Origin: Aeromicrobium chenweiae
Lineage (GTDB): Bacteria > Actinomycetota > Actinomycetes > Propionibacteriales > Nocardioidaceae
Assembly: GCF_003065605.1 (NCBI RefSeq)
Contig: NZ_CP026952.1
Span: forward strand, 1,612,001-1,676,000
Direction: 5' to 3'
Length of the DNA stretch: 64,000 bases
Below are positions 44,446 through 53,394 of the stretch, piece after piece. The position numbers and the translations under genes are program-made. Within the stretch, counting starts at the first letter, position 1. Every line of letters begins with the position of its first letter. A model generated the notes under the pieces. The model was not told the origin of the DNA and did no database searches. It saw only the letters and a program-made list of their open reading frames with translations.

Positions 44446-45627
44446 ATGCCAGGGCTCAGCGAGGTGCGCGCACTCCATCGGGAGCACCCCGTGGCGTTCG
44501 ATGCGCTGCTGGCGTTGGTGCTCATGCCGATCGTGGTCTTCGTCCCTGACACCGAACGCGCAGACGGATCTGCGTTGTCCGGTGCGGCCGCCGTCGTGGC
44601 GGTGCTGAGCTGCGCCGCGCTGGCCTTCCGGCGCCGCCAACCGGCCGCCGTGCTGGTGGCCAGCGTGCTGGGCGCCGGGGTGGTCATCCTCCTCGACGGC
44701 GGGCCGTCGAGCGTCGCGCTGGTGCCGTTCGTGGCCCTGTACTCGTTCGCCGTCGCGCATGGCTGGGTCAGCACGCTGGTGGGATTCGTGGCGGCAGTCG
44801 TGGGCGTGGGGACAGCCGTGGCCCTGGCGACGACCCCGTGGCCGCCCGACTCCCACGCGTTCCAGCACGTCTCGTCGTTCGCGGTCGCCGCCGCGGTGGG
44901 CACGACGGTCCGGGCACGTCGCGCCTACGTCGTGGCGATCGAGGAACGCGCCGAGCGAGCCGAACGCACCCGTGAGCAGGAGGCTGCCCGACGGGTGGCC
45001 GAGGAGCGGCTGCGCATCGCGCGGGAGCTCCACGACGTCATCGCCCATGGTGTCGCGATCGTGAACGTCCAGGCGTCGGTGGCTCGTCATCTCGTGCTGG
45101 GCGACCCGCCGGCCGCAGTGGCGGCGCTCGATCACGTCCGGGATGCGGGCAGGGCGATCCTCGACGAGCTAGGGGACGTCCTGAACGTCCTGCGTCAACA
45201 AGATGACGTGGTGGACCTGCACTCGCCCGCACCCGGACTGGACCAGGTCCACCAGCTGGTCGCGTCGTTCCAGGCCGCGGGCATGAGCATCAGGCAGTCC
45301 GTGACCGGCACACCTCGCGCCATCACCGGGGGAGCGGACCTGGTGGCCTACCGGGTTCTTCAGGAAGCGCTCACCAATGCCCACAAGCACGGGACAGGAC
45401 CTGCCACGATGACGATCTGTTACGAGCCGGCCCACGTCGAGCTCGAGGTGACCAATCCCGTCGGCGACGACGAGACGGCAGACCGCTCCGGGGGTGCCGG
45501 CTTCGGGCTCATCGGGATGCGTGAGCGCGTGGCGGCGGTCGGTGGGCAGATGGCGGCCCGGCGCGGCCCTGACGGGCGCTTCGAGGTCTCGGTCCGACTG
45601 CCCGACCGAGCAGGAGTGCACGCGTGA
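44446..45627 (+). CDS. sensor histidine kinase (HisKA_3, NarX/DesK type)
   Basis: 393 residues. Five membrane segments fill the first ~160 residues. A coiled coil (RAERAERTREQEAARRVAEE) leads to the dimerisation/phosphoacceptor helix RIARELHDVIAHGVAIVNVQ, then HATPase_c with YRVLQEALTNAHKHG and GAGFGLIGMRERV. ATG 44446 is chosen because TAGGCT (44434-44439) is exactly 6 bases upstream. Overlaps the regulator gene by GTGA. Its likely target is the divergent ABC exporter. Confidence 0.94.
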   Translation: MPGLSEVRALHREHPVAFDALLALVLMPIVVFVPDTERADGSALSGAAAVVAVLSCAALAFRRRQPAAVLVASVLGAGVVILLDGGPSSVALVPFVALYSFAVAHGWVSTLVGFVAAVVGVGTAVALATTPWPPDSHAFQHVSSFAVAAAVGTTVRARRAYVVAIEERAERAERTREQEAARRVAEERLRIARELHDVIAHGVAIVNVQASVARHLVLGDPPAAVAALDHVRDAGRAILDELGDVLNVLRQQDDVVDLHSPAPGLDQVHQLVASFQAAGMSIRQSVTGTPRAITGGADLVAYRVLQEALTNAHKHGTGPATMTICYEPAHVELEVTNPVGDDETADRSGGAGFGLIGMRERVAAVGGQMAARRGPDGRFEVSVRLPDRAGVHA

Positions 45628-46319
45628 GCATCCGTGTCGTCATCGCGGACGACCAGGGGCTGATCCGCGCGGGCTTCAGGTCGCTGATCGACTCGGCCCC
45701 CGACATGTGCGTCGTGGGCGAGGCAGCCAACGGGCGTGAGGCGGTGGACCTGATCCGCGACACCCGTGCCGACGTCGTCGTCATGGACATCCGCATGCCC
45801 GAGCTGGACGGCCTCGGTGCGACCCGCCTCATCTGTGCGGACGAGGACATGGCCGGCGTCCGCGTCCTGATCCTGACAACCTTCGAGCTCGACGAGTACG
45901 TGCTCGAGGCGGTCGAGGCCGGCGCCAGCGGTTTCCTCGGCAAGAGCGTCGACCCGGAGGACCTGGTGCAGGCGATCAGGACGTTGGCGGCCGGCGACGC
46001 CCTGCTGTCACCCAAGGCGACACGGGCTCTGATCAGCCGCTACTCCAGGACCGACCCTGCTGGGACGACCGATGCCCTCGACACGACGGTGCTGCCGGCG
46101 TTGACCGACCGGGAGCGCGAGGTGGTCGCCCTGGTGGCCCACGGGTTGACCAACGACGACATCGCCGAGCGCCTCTTCGTCTCCCCGTTGACGGCGAAGA
46201 CCCATGTGAACCGGGCGATGATGAAGGTGGGCGCACGCGACCGGGCGCAGCTGGTGGTCGCTGCGTACCAGAGCGGCCTCATCCGCCCCGGCCCGCCGTC
46301 CAAGACGGCTCCCGCCTAG
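45624..46319 (+). CDS. NarL-type response regulator
   Basis: 231 residues. Receiver with Asp9/Asp10 and acceptor Asp55 (VVVMDIRMPELDG), conserved Thr and Lys in LILTTFELDEYV and GFLGKSV, then the LuxR HTH LTDREREVVALVAHGLTNDDIAERLFVSPLTAKTHVNR. Coupled to the kinase. Ends 9 bases before the convergent DUF222 gene. Confidence 0.95.
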   Translation: MSIRVVIADDQGLIRAGFRSLIDSAPDMCVVGEAANGREAVDLIRDTRADVVVMDIRMPELDGLGATRLICADEDMAGVRVLILTTFELDEYVLEAVEAGASGFLGKSVDPEDLVQAIRTLAAGDALLSPKATRALISRYSRTDPAGTTDALDTTVLPALTDREREVVALVAHGLTNDDIAERLFVSPLTAKTHVNRAMMKVGARDRAQLVVAAYQSGLIRPGPPSKTAPA

Positions 46320-46327
46320 GTGCGGCG

Positions 46328-47503
46328 TCAGGCGGCGACGTACTCCATCTCGACGGTGGGCGTCGGCGGGTAGAGCTCGATGACGATCAGCTCGGCTGGT
46401 GGGCTGGTTGACCAGTGGAGCAGGCCGTGGCCCTTGAGGTTGTGGTGTCTTCGACACAGCGGTCCCATGTTGTCGCCGGTGGTGGGACCGACCGGATGCG
46501 GTATTCGGTGGTCGAGGTCGCAGCGTTCGGCGGGGACCATGCATCCGGGTGCTTGGCAGACACCGTGCAGGAACTGCAGCGCGACGGCGAGGGTGTCGGG
46601 GGCGAATCGCCCGATGTATTCGTGGGCCAGGACGTCGTCGCGGACCGGGTCGACGACGATGCGGTGCCAGAAGCTGCCACCGGTGGCGATCACGTCGCCG
46701 ATCCACGGGGCGGGGACGGCCCAGCAGCCGTCGGTGGACTCTGTGAACCCGGGCACCGCGCCCGCCAGCACGTCGGCTGCGACGGTGACGGCGATGTTCG
46801 CATCGATCGCGCTGGTGGCGGCGTCGGAGTCGGTGCACCAGGCGACCAGCAGATCGGCCTCGCGCTGGGCGACGGTGCGGTCATCGTCATCAGCTGCGGG
46901 TTTGCGAGCTTCCTTGCGAAGACGCGCCTCGATCGCTGCGGCTTCGTGCGAGGGCAGATAGGCGTTCAGCCATGACATCGAGTCATCCCCATGGGCCACC
47001 GCCACGTGTCGGTCCTTGCGTGCGGCGTCGGCCCGTTCGACGGCCAGATCAGCCTCGACCCGCTGCACGAACCGGCGCAACCATTGCCTCAGCTCGGTGC
47101 CGGTGTGATCGGCCGCGTAACCGAGCACCCGGGCCTCCAGCCGGGCCACGGACTCCTCGCGGTGCAGCTTCTCGATGGTCGCGCTGATGTCACGGACACG
47201 GGAGAAGTCGATGATTCCGTCGACGAAGGCTTCCCACACCTGTGGTGTCTTGTCGCGGACCCGGTCGGCGATCGACAGCCGCAGCTGGATCTGCGCTTCG
47301 GACATCCCGGTGGCCTCGCCGATCGTCAGCGCGATCGCGGATCGTTCGATCTTGCGCCGCAGCGACGACTCGATCGACGCGGTGCGAGCCATCTCCGCGT
47401 CGCGGTAGTCGACCATCGCCACGATGGTGTGCGCCTCGGCCATCGCCTGGCGTCGTATGGCGTCTGACAGCGACTCGGTGGTCGGGGCTGTCGTGGTGGC
47501 CAT
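46328..47503 (-). CDS. DUF222/HNH endonuclease (13E12 repeat family), copy 2
   Basis: 391 residues, the same length as copy 1 and differing at only a few dozen positions, including intact HNH residues (CDLDHRIPHPVG, CRRHHNLKG). Both copies are on the same strand, 14 kb apart, so homologous recombination could delete the interval. TAGGTT lies 6 bases before the ATG, embedded in an inverted repeat. Confidence 0.93.
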   Translation of the reverse strand: MATTTAPTTESLSDAIRRQAMAEAHTIVAMVDYRDAEMARTASIESSLRRKIERSAIALTIGEATGMSEAQIQLRLSIADRVRDKTPQVWEAFVDGIIDFSRVRDISATIEKLHREESVARLEARVLGYAADHTGTELRQWLRRFVQRVEADLAVERADAARKDRHVAVAHGDDSMSWLNAYLPSHEAAAIEARLRKEARKPAADDDDRTVAQREADLLVAWCTDSDAATSAIDANIAVTVAADVLAGAVPGFTESTDGCWAVPAPWIGDVIATGGSFWHRIVVDPVRDDVLAHEYIGRFAPDTLAVALQFLHGVCQAPGCMVPAERCDLDHRIPHPVGPTTGDNMGPLCRRHHNLKGHGLLHWSTSPPAELIVIELYPPTPTVEMEYVAA

Positions 47504-47520
47504 ACCTCTAACCTAGAGGT
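47504..47520. promoter_or_regulatory. inverted repeat ACCTCTA-ACC-TAGAGGT over the DUF222 promoter
   Basis: Seven-base perfect arms abutting the start codon of DUF222 copy 2 and enclosing its -10 box. Copy 1 has the same site with one arm base changed. A protein bound here would block a leaderless promoter. Confidence 0.5.
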
Positions 47521-47686
47521 CGCCACCGACACTCTTTTCTGCCGCGACCCCAGGCAGTATCCGCATCCTTTTCGCGCCAGCCGAGCATGATGCAGAGGCC
47601 GTTGTCGACCGTCCAGCGGCCGTCGGGAAGCCCTCGACATCCGCCGCGGCCTGGGGCGGTACGTGACTCGTCGCTCGTCAATGTGG

Positions 47687-47721
47687 GTTGACCGTGCTGG
47701 GAAAAGTCAACTAAGGTTGAC
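47687..47721. promoter_or_regulatory. GTTGAC operator cluster upstream of the HTH gene
   Basis: GTTGAC at 47687, then GTCAAC at 47706 and GTTGAC at 47716 forming a perfect inverted repeat with a TAAG spacer that overlaps the -10 box TAAGGT. Probably bound by the HTH protein encoded directly downstream. Confidence 0.55.
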
Positions 47722-47724
47722 CGC

Positions 47725-47955
47725 ATGACCGATGTTGATCTTGCCTGCATCATTGAGAACACCGATCCCCTCCAAGCGTTGCGCGAAGCAACCGCGCTGC
47801 GCCGCCGACTGGATGGACACGAAGAAGTCCTGGTACACCGTGCTCGCGTGTCGGGGACCACGTGGGCGCAGATCGCCGGGGCGCTCGGCGTCTCGAAGCA
47901 GGCCGTTCACAAGAAGTACGGCGGCCGACGCCTGTTCGGCCGCACGGAGGCATGA
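47725..47955 (+). CDS. small HTH protein
   Basis: 76 residues. The helix-turn-helix lies at about 45-66 (TTWAQIAGALGVSKQAVHKKYG), preceded by a helical DPLQALREATALRRRLDGHEEVLVHRAR stretch common to small actinobacterial regulators placed before hydrolase or Clp genes. TAAGGT lies 7 bases before the ATG. Overlaps the serine hydrolase gene by ATGA, and GTTGAC operators cover its promoter, so autoregulation is likely. Confidence 0.85.
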   Translation: MTDVDLACIIENTDPLQALREATALRRRLDGHEEVLVHRARVSGTTWAQIAGALGVSKQAVHKKYGGRRLFGRTEA

Positions 47956-48989
47956 CGGTGACGGCCTCGCCGCTCGACGACCTGGCCGGACGAACAGCGG
48001 AACGGCTCGGCGCTAGGCAGCGTGGTGACATCGTGGTGGGCGCCCTGGCCGACGGGCATTTCGCGGTGCGCGGCGCAGACCCCCGCACGCAGTTCGAGAT
48101 CGGTTCCGTCACCAAGACGTTCACCGCGCTCGCCTTGGCCCAGCTCGCCGTGCGTGGTGTCGTGCGGCTGGACCAACCGCTGAGCGACCTTCTTCCCCGC
48201 GACATCACGGCTCCAGAACGCGGCGGTGAGGTCATCAGGCTAAGGCACCTGGCCTCCCACACGTCTGGCCTTCCACGCCTGCCCAAAGGACTCCTGCCGC
48301 GAGGCCTCTTTCAATCAGACCCCTACGCCGGATTCACCGGCGAGCTGCTGATGGACGGACTGCGTCGCACCCATTTGCGATCTGTGCCCGGCACTCGCTT
48401 CCACTACTCCAACCTCGGCGCAGGCCTGCTCGGACTCGTCCTGGCACGACACACCGGCACTGACTACGACACGCTTGTGCAGACCGAGATCTGCCGGCCC
48501 CTGGGCATGACCGACACCCGTGTGGTCCTCGACGACCGAGGCGCAGCCCGGCTGGCCGCCGGGCATTCCCGCACGGGACGACCGCGACCACCCTGGCACT
48601 TGGCCGCCCTCGCCGGTGCGGGCGGCCTGCACTCCACGGTTCCCGATCTGCTCAAGCTCGCGCGAGCCCACCTCGGCTCCGCACCCGAAGGACTCGCCGA
48701 GGCAATCGCTCTCAACCGCACTACCGCACACCGCATCAACGCGAGGGCCAGCATCCAGCCCGGATGGATCGCCGCCGACCTGCCGCGCAGCCAGCATCGG
48801 GTCATGTTCCACAACGGCGGCACCGGCGGCTACCGCAGCCTGCTGGCCATAGCCCCCGACCACGGCGCCGCAGTCGTCATCCTCAGCGCAACCAACCGAT
48901 CCGTGGACCGCCCCGGCCTCGATCTGCTCAGGCAGGTCATCGACTCCGGATTCGGTCCCGACACCGTCCCGGCCGCCGCCGTCGCCTGA
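47952..48989 (+). CDS. class C beta-lactamase-family serine hydrolase
   Basis: 345 residues. Catalytic SVTK (Ser-x-x-Lys) in EIGSVTKTFTALALAQL, Tyr-x-Asn as YSN in FHYSNLGAGLLGLVL, and the third box as HNGGTGGY. No signal peptide, so probably cytoplasmic or non-classically placed. The family includes esterases, D-aminopeptidases and beta-lactamases; the substrate is not readable. Regulated together with the HTH protein. Confidence 0.9.
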   Translation: MTVTASPLDDLAGRTAERLGARQRGDIVVGALADGHFAVRGADPRTQFEIGSVTKTFTALALAQLAVRGVVRLDQPLSDLLPRDITAPERGGEVIRLRHLASHTSGLPRLPKGLLPRGLFQSDPYAGFTGELLMDGLRRTHLRSVPGTRFHYSNLGAGLLGLVLARHTGTDYDTLVQTEICRPLGMTDTRVVLDDRGAARLAAGHSRTGRPRPPWHLAALAGAGGLHSTVPDLLKLARAHLGSAPEGLAEAIALNRTTAHRINARASIQPGWIAADLPRSQHRVMFHNGGTGGYRSLLAIAPDHGAAVVILSATNRSVDRPGLDLLRQVIDSGFGPDTVPAAAVA

Positions 48990-49237
48990 CCGGCGGGACG
49001 AGTGGAGGCCGATGGGCGCCGAGGCCACTGGCGTCGTTGGCGGTCCAGACCGTGCCGCTCCTACGAAGTTCTGGATCTGCCTGGAGGCGTCAAACGCGCC
49101 GCTGAGCATCACCGCATAGGGTGCGGAGGCGTGCGGAAGCTCGTTTGAGTGCACGACTGCACCCAGCCTCTGTCAGGGCGCAGAACCTGCGTCAACCTTT
49201 CGCGCTCCAATTCGAAGACCCGTCAGTGAGGGAACAT

Positions 49238-50185
49238 ATGTGCCGCGTGCTCGCCTACATCGGGCCCGAAATACCTGTGGAAAGTCTGCTTCTCAAGCCG
49301 GAGAACAGCCTCATCAACCAAACCCTCGACCCAGAGCGTCATCCGCAGCTTCAGCTCGCAGGCTGGGGATTCGGTATCTGGAGCGAACATCTGCTGAAGA
49401 CAGAGGAGCCCCTGCTCTACCACCGGCCGATGGCTGCGTTCTACGACGACAACGTCGCCGGCATCGTGCCAAGCCTTCAGGCCAGCACGTTGCTTGCTCA
49501 TGTGAGAGCTGCCGACTACAACTCGACTGTGGTCCTGGCCGACGAGAACTGCCACCCGTTCTCCTACCAGGGCACCCCCTGGATGATTGCTCAAAATGGT
49601 GACCTGCCGAACTGGAAGCTGCTGCAACGGGAGCTGCTGCAGCACTGCAAGGACACGTTCCTGGAGCAGATGCGCGGCACCACTGACACGGAGTTCCTCT
49701 ACGTCCTTCTCCTTTCCCTGCTCGAGGACGACAGCGACGAGGGCGTGCAGCGCGGATTCGAGGAGATGATGAAGCTCATCGTCAAGGCCATGGACAGTCT
49801 CCAGCTCCCGAGCCTGACCAAGCTGAAGATGGCCTTGGTCGCCCCGAACCGCATCATCGGAGTCAACTTCGGCACAGGACACCAGGGCGAGACCGACCCT
49901 GCTGGGGACTGGAGAGAACTCCGTAAGTCCGGCCCGGGCACCGACGATTTCGCGCTCTCCATGCTCCTGGAGCCGATGTATCTGCTGATGGGTCGCAACT
50001 TTGAGGATGACGACACGACCTACGACTTCGAGGACTGCACGGAAGAAGAGGCGACGTCCGTCATCCTCGCCTCAGAGCCCCTCACTGAGAACGACGGCTG
50101 GATGAACTTGGAGTTCGGTGAGATCGTCTTTCTCGAGAAGAAGGGCGCAAGCATCACGAGAAGCGTCGACAGGTTGAAGGTGTAG
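49238..50185 (+). CDS. class II glutamine amidotransferase-like protein
   Basis: 315 residues. MCRVLAYIGP exposes Cys2 as N-terminal nucleophile after Met removal. STLLAHVRAA and MIAQNGDLPNW carry the conserved Arg and Asn-Gly-Asp of the Ntn-glutaminase site, as in YafJ/EgtC-like proteins. The C-terminal part is acidic (NFEDDDTTYDFEDCTEEEAT) and has no synthetase domain. ATG 49238 follows GAGGGAAC. Substrate unknown. Confidence 0.85.
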   Translation: MCRVLAYIGPEIPVESLLLKPENSLINQTLDPERHPQLQLAGWGFGIWSEHLLKTEEPLLYHRPMAAFYDDNVAGIVPSLQASTLLAHVRAADYNSTVVLADENCHPFSYQGTPWMIAQNGDLPNWKLLQRELLQHCKDTFLEQMRGTTDTEFLYVLLLSLLEDDSDEGVQRGFEEMMKLIVKAMDSLQLPSLTKLKMALVAPNRIIGVNFGTGHQGETDPAGDWRELRKSGPGTDDFALSMLLEPMYLLMGRNFEDDDTTYDFEDCTEEEATSVILASEPLTENDGWMNLEFGEIVFLEKKGASITRSVDRLKV

Positions 50186-50417
50186 GGCGGCGGCCGCCAG
50201 CCCCGCTAGGAGGAAGTGGCCCAGGTCGCCGGCGTCTGACATGTCATCCAACATGTAGGAGTCGACGAAGCCCCACCTGTATGCGAGGACGCCGACGGGG
50301 ACGTTCACCGGTATGACGCGGGATCTCACGGGAGGGAGACGCTGCCGGTGAGGGAGGCGGGCTCGGCGACGCTGCCTCCATCCCGGGCTCGATCGGTGTG
50401 GGCCACCGGCTACCCGT
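50186..50417. other. non-coding gap downstream of the amidotransferase and LysR genes
   Basis: On the minus strand a short stretch reads VIPVNVPVGVLAYRWGF, reminiscent of a loop in MFS exporters, but nothing else supports a gene. Possibly a relic. Confidence 0.25.
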
Positions 50418-51335
50418 TTACTCGACGGCCCAGCGTCTGGTGAGATCCGTCGTGATCCTCCTGATCTCTGCCAGGACTGTCTTCACGGTGGCGCGCTCGA
50501 GCGTCTCCGGTCGAGCGAGGCAGTCGATGTATCGGCCCAAGCCAGGATGGGCGAGCGGGCGCAGCACCAGGTCCGGGTGGCTGCGGAGGTCGCTCGTGTA
50601 GCGGGGCATCAGCGCGATGCAATCGCTCGCGGACACCACACTGGCAGCCACCTGGAATTCGTTGATCCGGTGGACGACGTGGGCCTCGTCGCCGCTGATG
50701 CCGGCAATCGCGGCGATGGCCTGTTCCAGGGGGAATCCCTCGTGCACCGCGACCCACTTCTCGCCAGCGAGATCCGCCGACTCGATCGACGACTTCGCCG
50801 CCAGCTGGTGGTCGCCCCGGACGACGACGTCCAGCGGTTCGAACACGAGCGGTTCCACGCGCACCGATGCTGGCCACCGCGGGCTGCCGACGAGTCGATG
50901 GGCGAGGACGAGGTCGTGATCTGTCGTGAGCGAGGGGAAGTCCTCCTGGGCCACGTCGAAGTCGCTCACCCTGACGTCCGGCTGGTCGGGGCCGTTCAGC
51001 GCCATGATCAGCGGTGCGAAGGCCGCCAGACCTGCGCTGTGGAAGGCCGCCACCGACACCGTGCCCGTGCGGTCGTCCTGGAACCGTGCCACCGCCTGTT
51101 CAGCGCGCTCGAGCGCCACCTCCACATCGATCGCTGCCCTGGCCAAGGCGCGCCCGGCGTCGGTGAGCGCGGTCCGTCGGCCGTCCCGGTAGGTCAGCGG
51201 AACGGGGGAGCGGCGCTGCAGCGCGCTGATCTGTTGCGAGACCGATGACGGAGTGACGCGCATGGCGGCCGCGACGGCGGCGATGCTGCCCCGATCACCC
51301 AGCTCTCTCAACGCACGCAGCTGACCCAGTTCCAT
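50418..51335 (-). CDS. LysR family transcriptional regulator
   Basis: 305 residues. N-terminal winged HTH LGDRGSIAAVAAAMRVTPSSVSQQISALQ; the C-terminal substrate-binding domain is normal length. TAGTTT exactly 6 bases before the ATG. Divergent from the EamA transporter gene with a 72-bp gap holding an inverted repeat, the standard arrangement for LysR control of a neighbouring exporter. Confidence 0.94.
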   Translation of the reverse strand: MELGQLRALRELGDRGSIAAVAAAMRVTPSSVSQQISALQRRSPVPLTYRDGRRTALTDAGRALARAAIDVEVALERAEQAVARFQDDRTGTVSVAAFHSAGLAAFAPLIMALNGPDQPDVRVSDFDVAQEDFPSLTTDHDLVLAHRLVGSPRWPASVRVEPLVFEPLDVVVRGDHQLAAKSSIESADLAGEKWVAVHEGFPLEQAIAAIAGISGDEAHVVHRINEFQVAASVVSASDCIALMPRYTSDLRSHPDLVLRPLAHPGLGRYIDCLARPETLERATVKTVLAEIRRITTDLTRRWAVE

Positions 51336-51337
51336 AA

Positions 51338-51358
51338 GGCCAAACTAAACCATTGGCC
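51338..51358. promoter_or_regulatory. inverted repeat GGCCAA-N9-TTGGCC, probable LysR site
   Basis: Six-base perfect arms between the divergent LysR and EamA genes, overlapping the lysR promoter. Confidence 0.6.
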
Positions 51359-51407
51359 ACCACATCGGTGTCTTGTCTAATACGCGAGCTACCCGGACGA
51401 TCAGGGG

Positions 51408-52346
51408 GTGCCTTCCCTCCTGGTCCGTTTCCGCGTGGACCTGTTGCTCTTTCTGGTCGCCGCCTCATGGGGCTCGACGTACCTCGTGGCCAAGGAGCTG
51501 GTCACGCCGAGCTCGGTGATGGCGCTCCTGGCGGTGCGGATGCTGCTCGCCGCGAGCGTCATGGGGGCGGTTGTGGCCGTTCGGGGCCGCCGCGTGATCG
51601 CAGCCGAGCTGCGCGCGGGTGTCGGACTCGGGATGTTGCTGGCTGCCGTGTTCGTCCTCGAGACCTTCGGGATCGCTCACACCTCGGCCACGAACGCCGG
51701 ACTCATCATCAGCCTGACGATCGTGTTCACTCCGATCCTCGACTCAGTGGTCTCCGGACGCCGGTTGCCGGGCGCGTTCATGGTCGCCGCCACGATCGCC
51801 GTCGTCGGGGTCGCGCTGCTTGCGGGCAACGGTGCACTCCAGCCACCGAACCTCGGCGACCTGCTGGTCCTCGGGGCGGCAGTCGTCCGCGCCATCCACG
51901 TCACCTCGATGCCCAAGCGCACGGCCGACCGGCCGATGGACACGCTGCACCTCACGACGGTGCAGCTGGCCACCTGCGCGGCGGTCTTCTCGGTGGGTTC
52001 GGTGCTTCACGGCGACTCGATCCCGCAGTACGTCGCTCAGCTCGACCTCGTGCGAGCCATGCTCTTGCTCTATCTCGTGCTCGCGTGCACGGTCTTCGCC
52101 TTCTTCGTCCAGATCTGGGCGGTCCAGCGCACGTCTCCGTCGAGGGTCAGCCTGCTGCTTGGAACAGAGCCCATCTGGGCCGCCCTCATCGGCATCACGA
52201 TCGCCCACGACAGCTTGACCCCGGCAGGCTATTGCGGCATCGCCCTCATCCTCGCCGGCACCGCGTGGGGCCGCTCCCTGGAACAGGGGCATCGCCTCGC
52301 CGCGGAGCCGGCAGAACGCCAGCCGTCAGCGGCCGGCAGCTTGTGA
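51408..52346 (+). CDS. EamA/DMT superfamily transporter
   Basis: 312 residues, ten transmembrane segments in two EamA repeats (first about 10-135, second about 150-290). The YLVAKELVTPSSVMALLAVRMLLAA segment is typical. Likely exporter of an amino acid or metabolite. The decayed ridA just downstream suggests it once shared an operon with an enamine deaminase, consistent with amino-acid-derived substrates. Confidence 0.9.
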   Translation: MPSLLVRFRVDLLLFLVAASWGSTYLVAKELVTPSSVMALLAVRMLLAASVMGAVVAVRGRRVIAAELRAGVGLGMLLAAVFVLETFGIAHTSATNAGLIISLTIVFTPILDSVVSGRRLPGAFMVAATIAVVGVALLAGNGALQPPNLGDLLVLGAAVVRAIHVTSMPKRTADRPMDTLHLTTVQLATCAAVFSVGSVLHGDSIPQYVAQLDLVRAMLLLYLVLACTVFAFFVQIWAVQRTSPSRVSLLLGTEPIWAALIGITIAHDSLTPAGYCGIALILAGTAWGRSLEQGHRLAAEPAERQPSAAGSL

Positions 52347-52390
52347 GCGCAGCTCATACCTGCGCCTCCCTGACGTCGCTGCGGACCGAC

Positions 52391-52760
52391 ATGCCGCGGC
52401 GGACCATCAGCACCCCGGATGCGCCCAGCTCGCCGCTGTTCAGTCAGGGAGTCAAGGCCGGGTCGCAGGTGCTCGTTTCAGGAACGCCCGGCATCGCCCG
52501 CGGACCGGCGAGTTGGCGGGCGTGGGCATTGGCGCTCAGACCCGTCAGGCGCTTGCCAACTGCGAGGCCATCTTGAGAGCAGGGGGCTCGAGTCTTGACG
52601 ACGTTGTCGAGGTAGGTGTGCTGCTCTCCGACCCGGCGACTTCGCGGGTATGAACGAGGAATACGCGCGGTGGTTCCCTACAGATCCATCCACCCGCTAT
52701 GCGGCAAAACTGGGTGCTCAGATACCAGGTGTCTGGATCCGCATGACGGCTTTCACCTCG
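52391..52760 (+). pseudogene. ridA (YjgF/UK114) pseudogene with frameshifts
   Basis: Three frames together encode a RidA protein. The start MPRRTISTPDAPSSPLFSQG then GSQVLVSGTPGI is in the first frame, TGELAGVGIGAQTRQAL followed by NCEAILRAGGSSLDDVVEV in the second, and DFAGMNEEYARWFPTDPSTR to IPGVWIRMTAF in the third. RidA removes reactive enamine/imine intermediates; this copy cannot be translated intact. Confidence 0.85.
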
Positions 52761-52945
52761 TGCTCCCGCCTCGGTAAAGGGGTGAGTCGACTGACGCCGC
52801 TTGCGCATCGACTCATCCACGCTCTTCTTGTGTCCGGTTCGCGGGGGAATGAGAGCTTGCTGCGACAGGCTCCGCAACCTCGCCGGCCGCACTGCTCGCG
52901 GTTTACATTCGTGCGGCGACCGCCGAGTCGCGTCATAGTGAAAAC

Positions 52946-53191
52946 ATGTCATCCGATCCGGCTCCTGGTCGGCGACCCCCCCGTCCGTCGACCTGGTGGG
53001 TTGGTCGTGGTTCGGGTGATCGAAAGTGGTGGGCCGATGGAGTCGTCGTCGGGGTGTTTCCAACGCTGTCCACTTTCACCTACTTGGTCGACCCCGGCGG
53101 GAGAGACAACGCGTGGGTTTTCGTGGTCGGCTGGGTCGTAGTCGGAGCGTTTCTCGTCTCGGGCTACCTCGGCCGAAGCAAGGCCCGCTAA
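52946..53191 (+). CDS. small putative membrane protein
   Basis: 81 residues, two possible membrane segments (about 31-46 and 57-74) after a Pro/Arg-rich start. No family recognised. CATAGT lies exactly 6 bases before the ATG, similar to other leaderless starts nearby. Confidence 0.45.
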   Translation: MSSDPAPGRRPPRPSTWWVGRGSGDRKWWADGVVVGVFPTLSTFTYLVDPGGRDNAWVFVVGWVVVGAFLVSGYLGRSKAR

Positions 53192-53309
53192 ACCGACCGG
53201 GGATTTCTTCGTCCCGCAGCCGATGCTCTCGAGGCATTGGGGGCTAGCACTGGACCATCGCTCGGGCTGTGACGGCAATTCAGTGGCGCAGTGAAATTAC
53301 GAACGCCCG

Positions 53310-53327
53310 AAGCGGAGATAAGACGCA
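53310..53327 (+). repeat. weak seventh copy of the 18-bp intergenic motif
   Basis: AAGCGGAGATAAGACGCA matches 13 of 18 positions of the copy at 55977. It keeps GCGG and GACGCA but lacks the TTGACG core, so it may be a chance match. Confidence 0.3.
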
Positions 53328-53394
53328 GGTCCGATCGGCACAGGTAGAGGGGCGGTTGGAAACGAGCGCGAGTCGGTAGCGGTCTGGTGAGGGC

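Noticed and set aside
50072..50329. 85-codon minus-strand frame with an MFS-like VNVPVGVLA stretch
   Set aside because: Most of it is antisense to the amidotransferase gene; the only suggestive part is about 12 residues.
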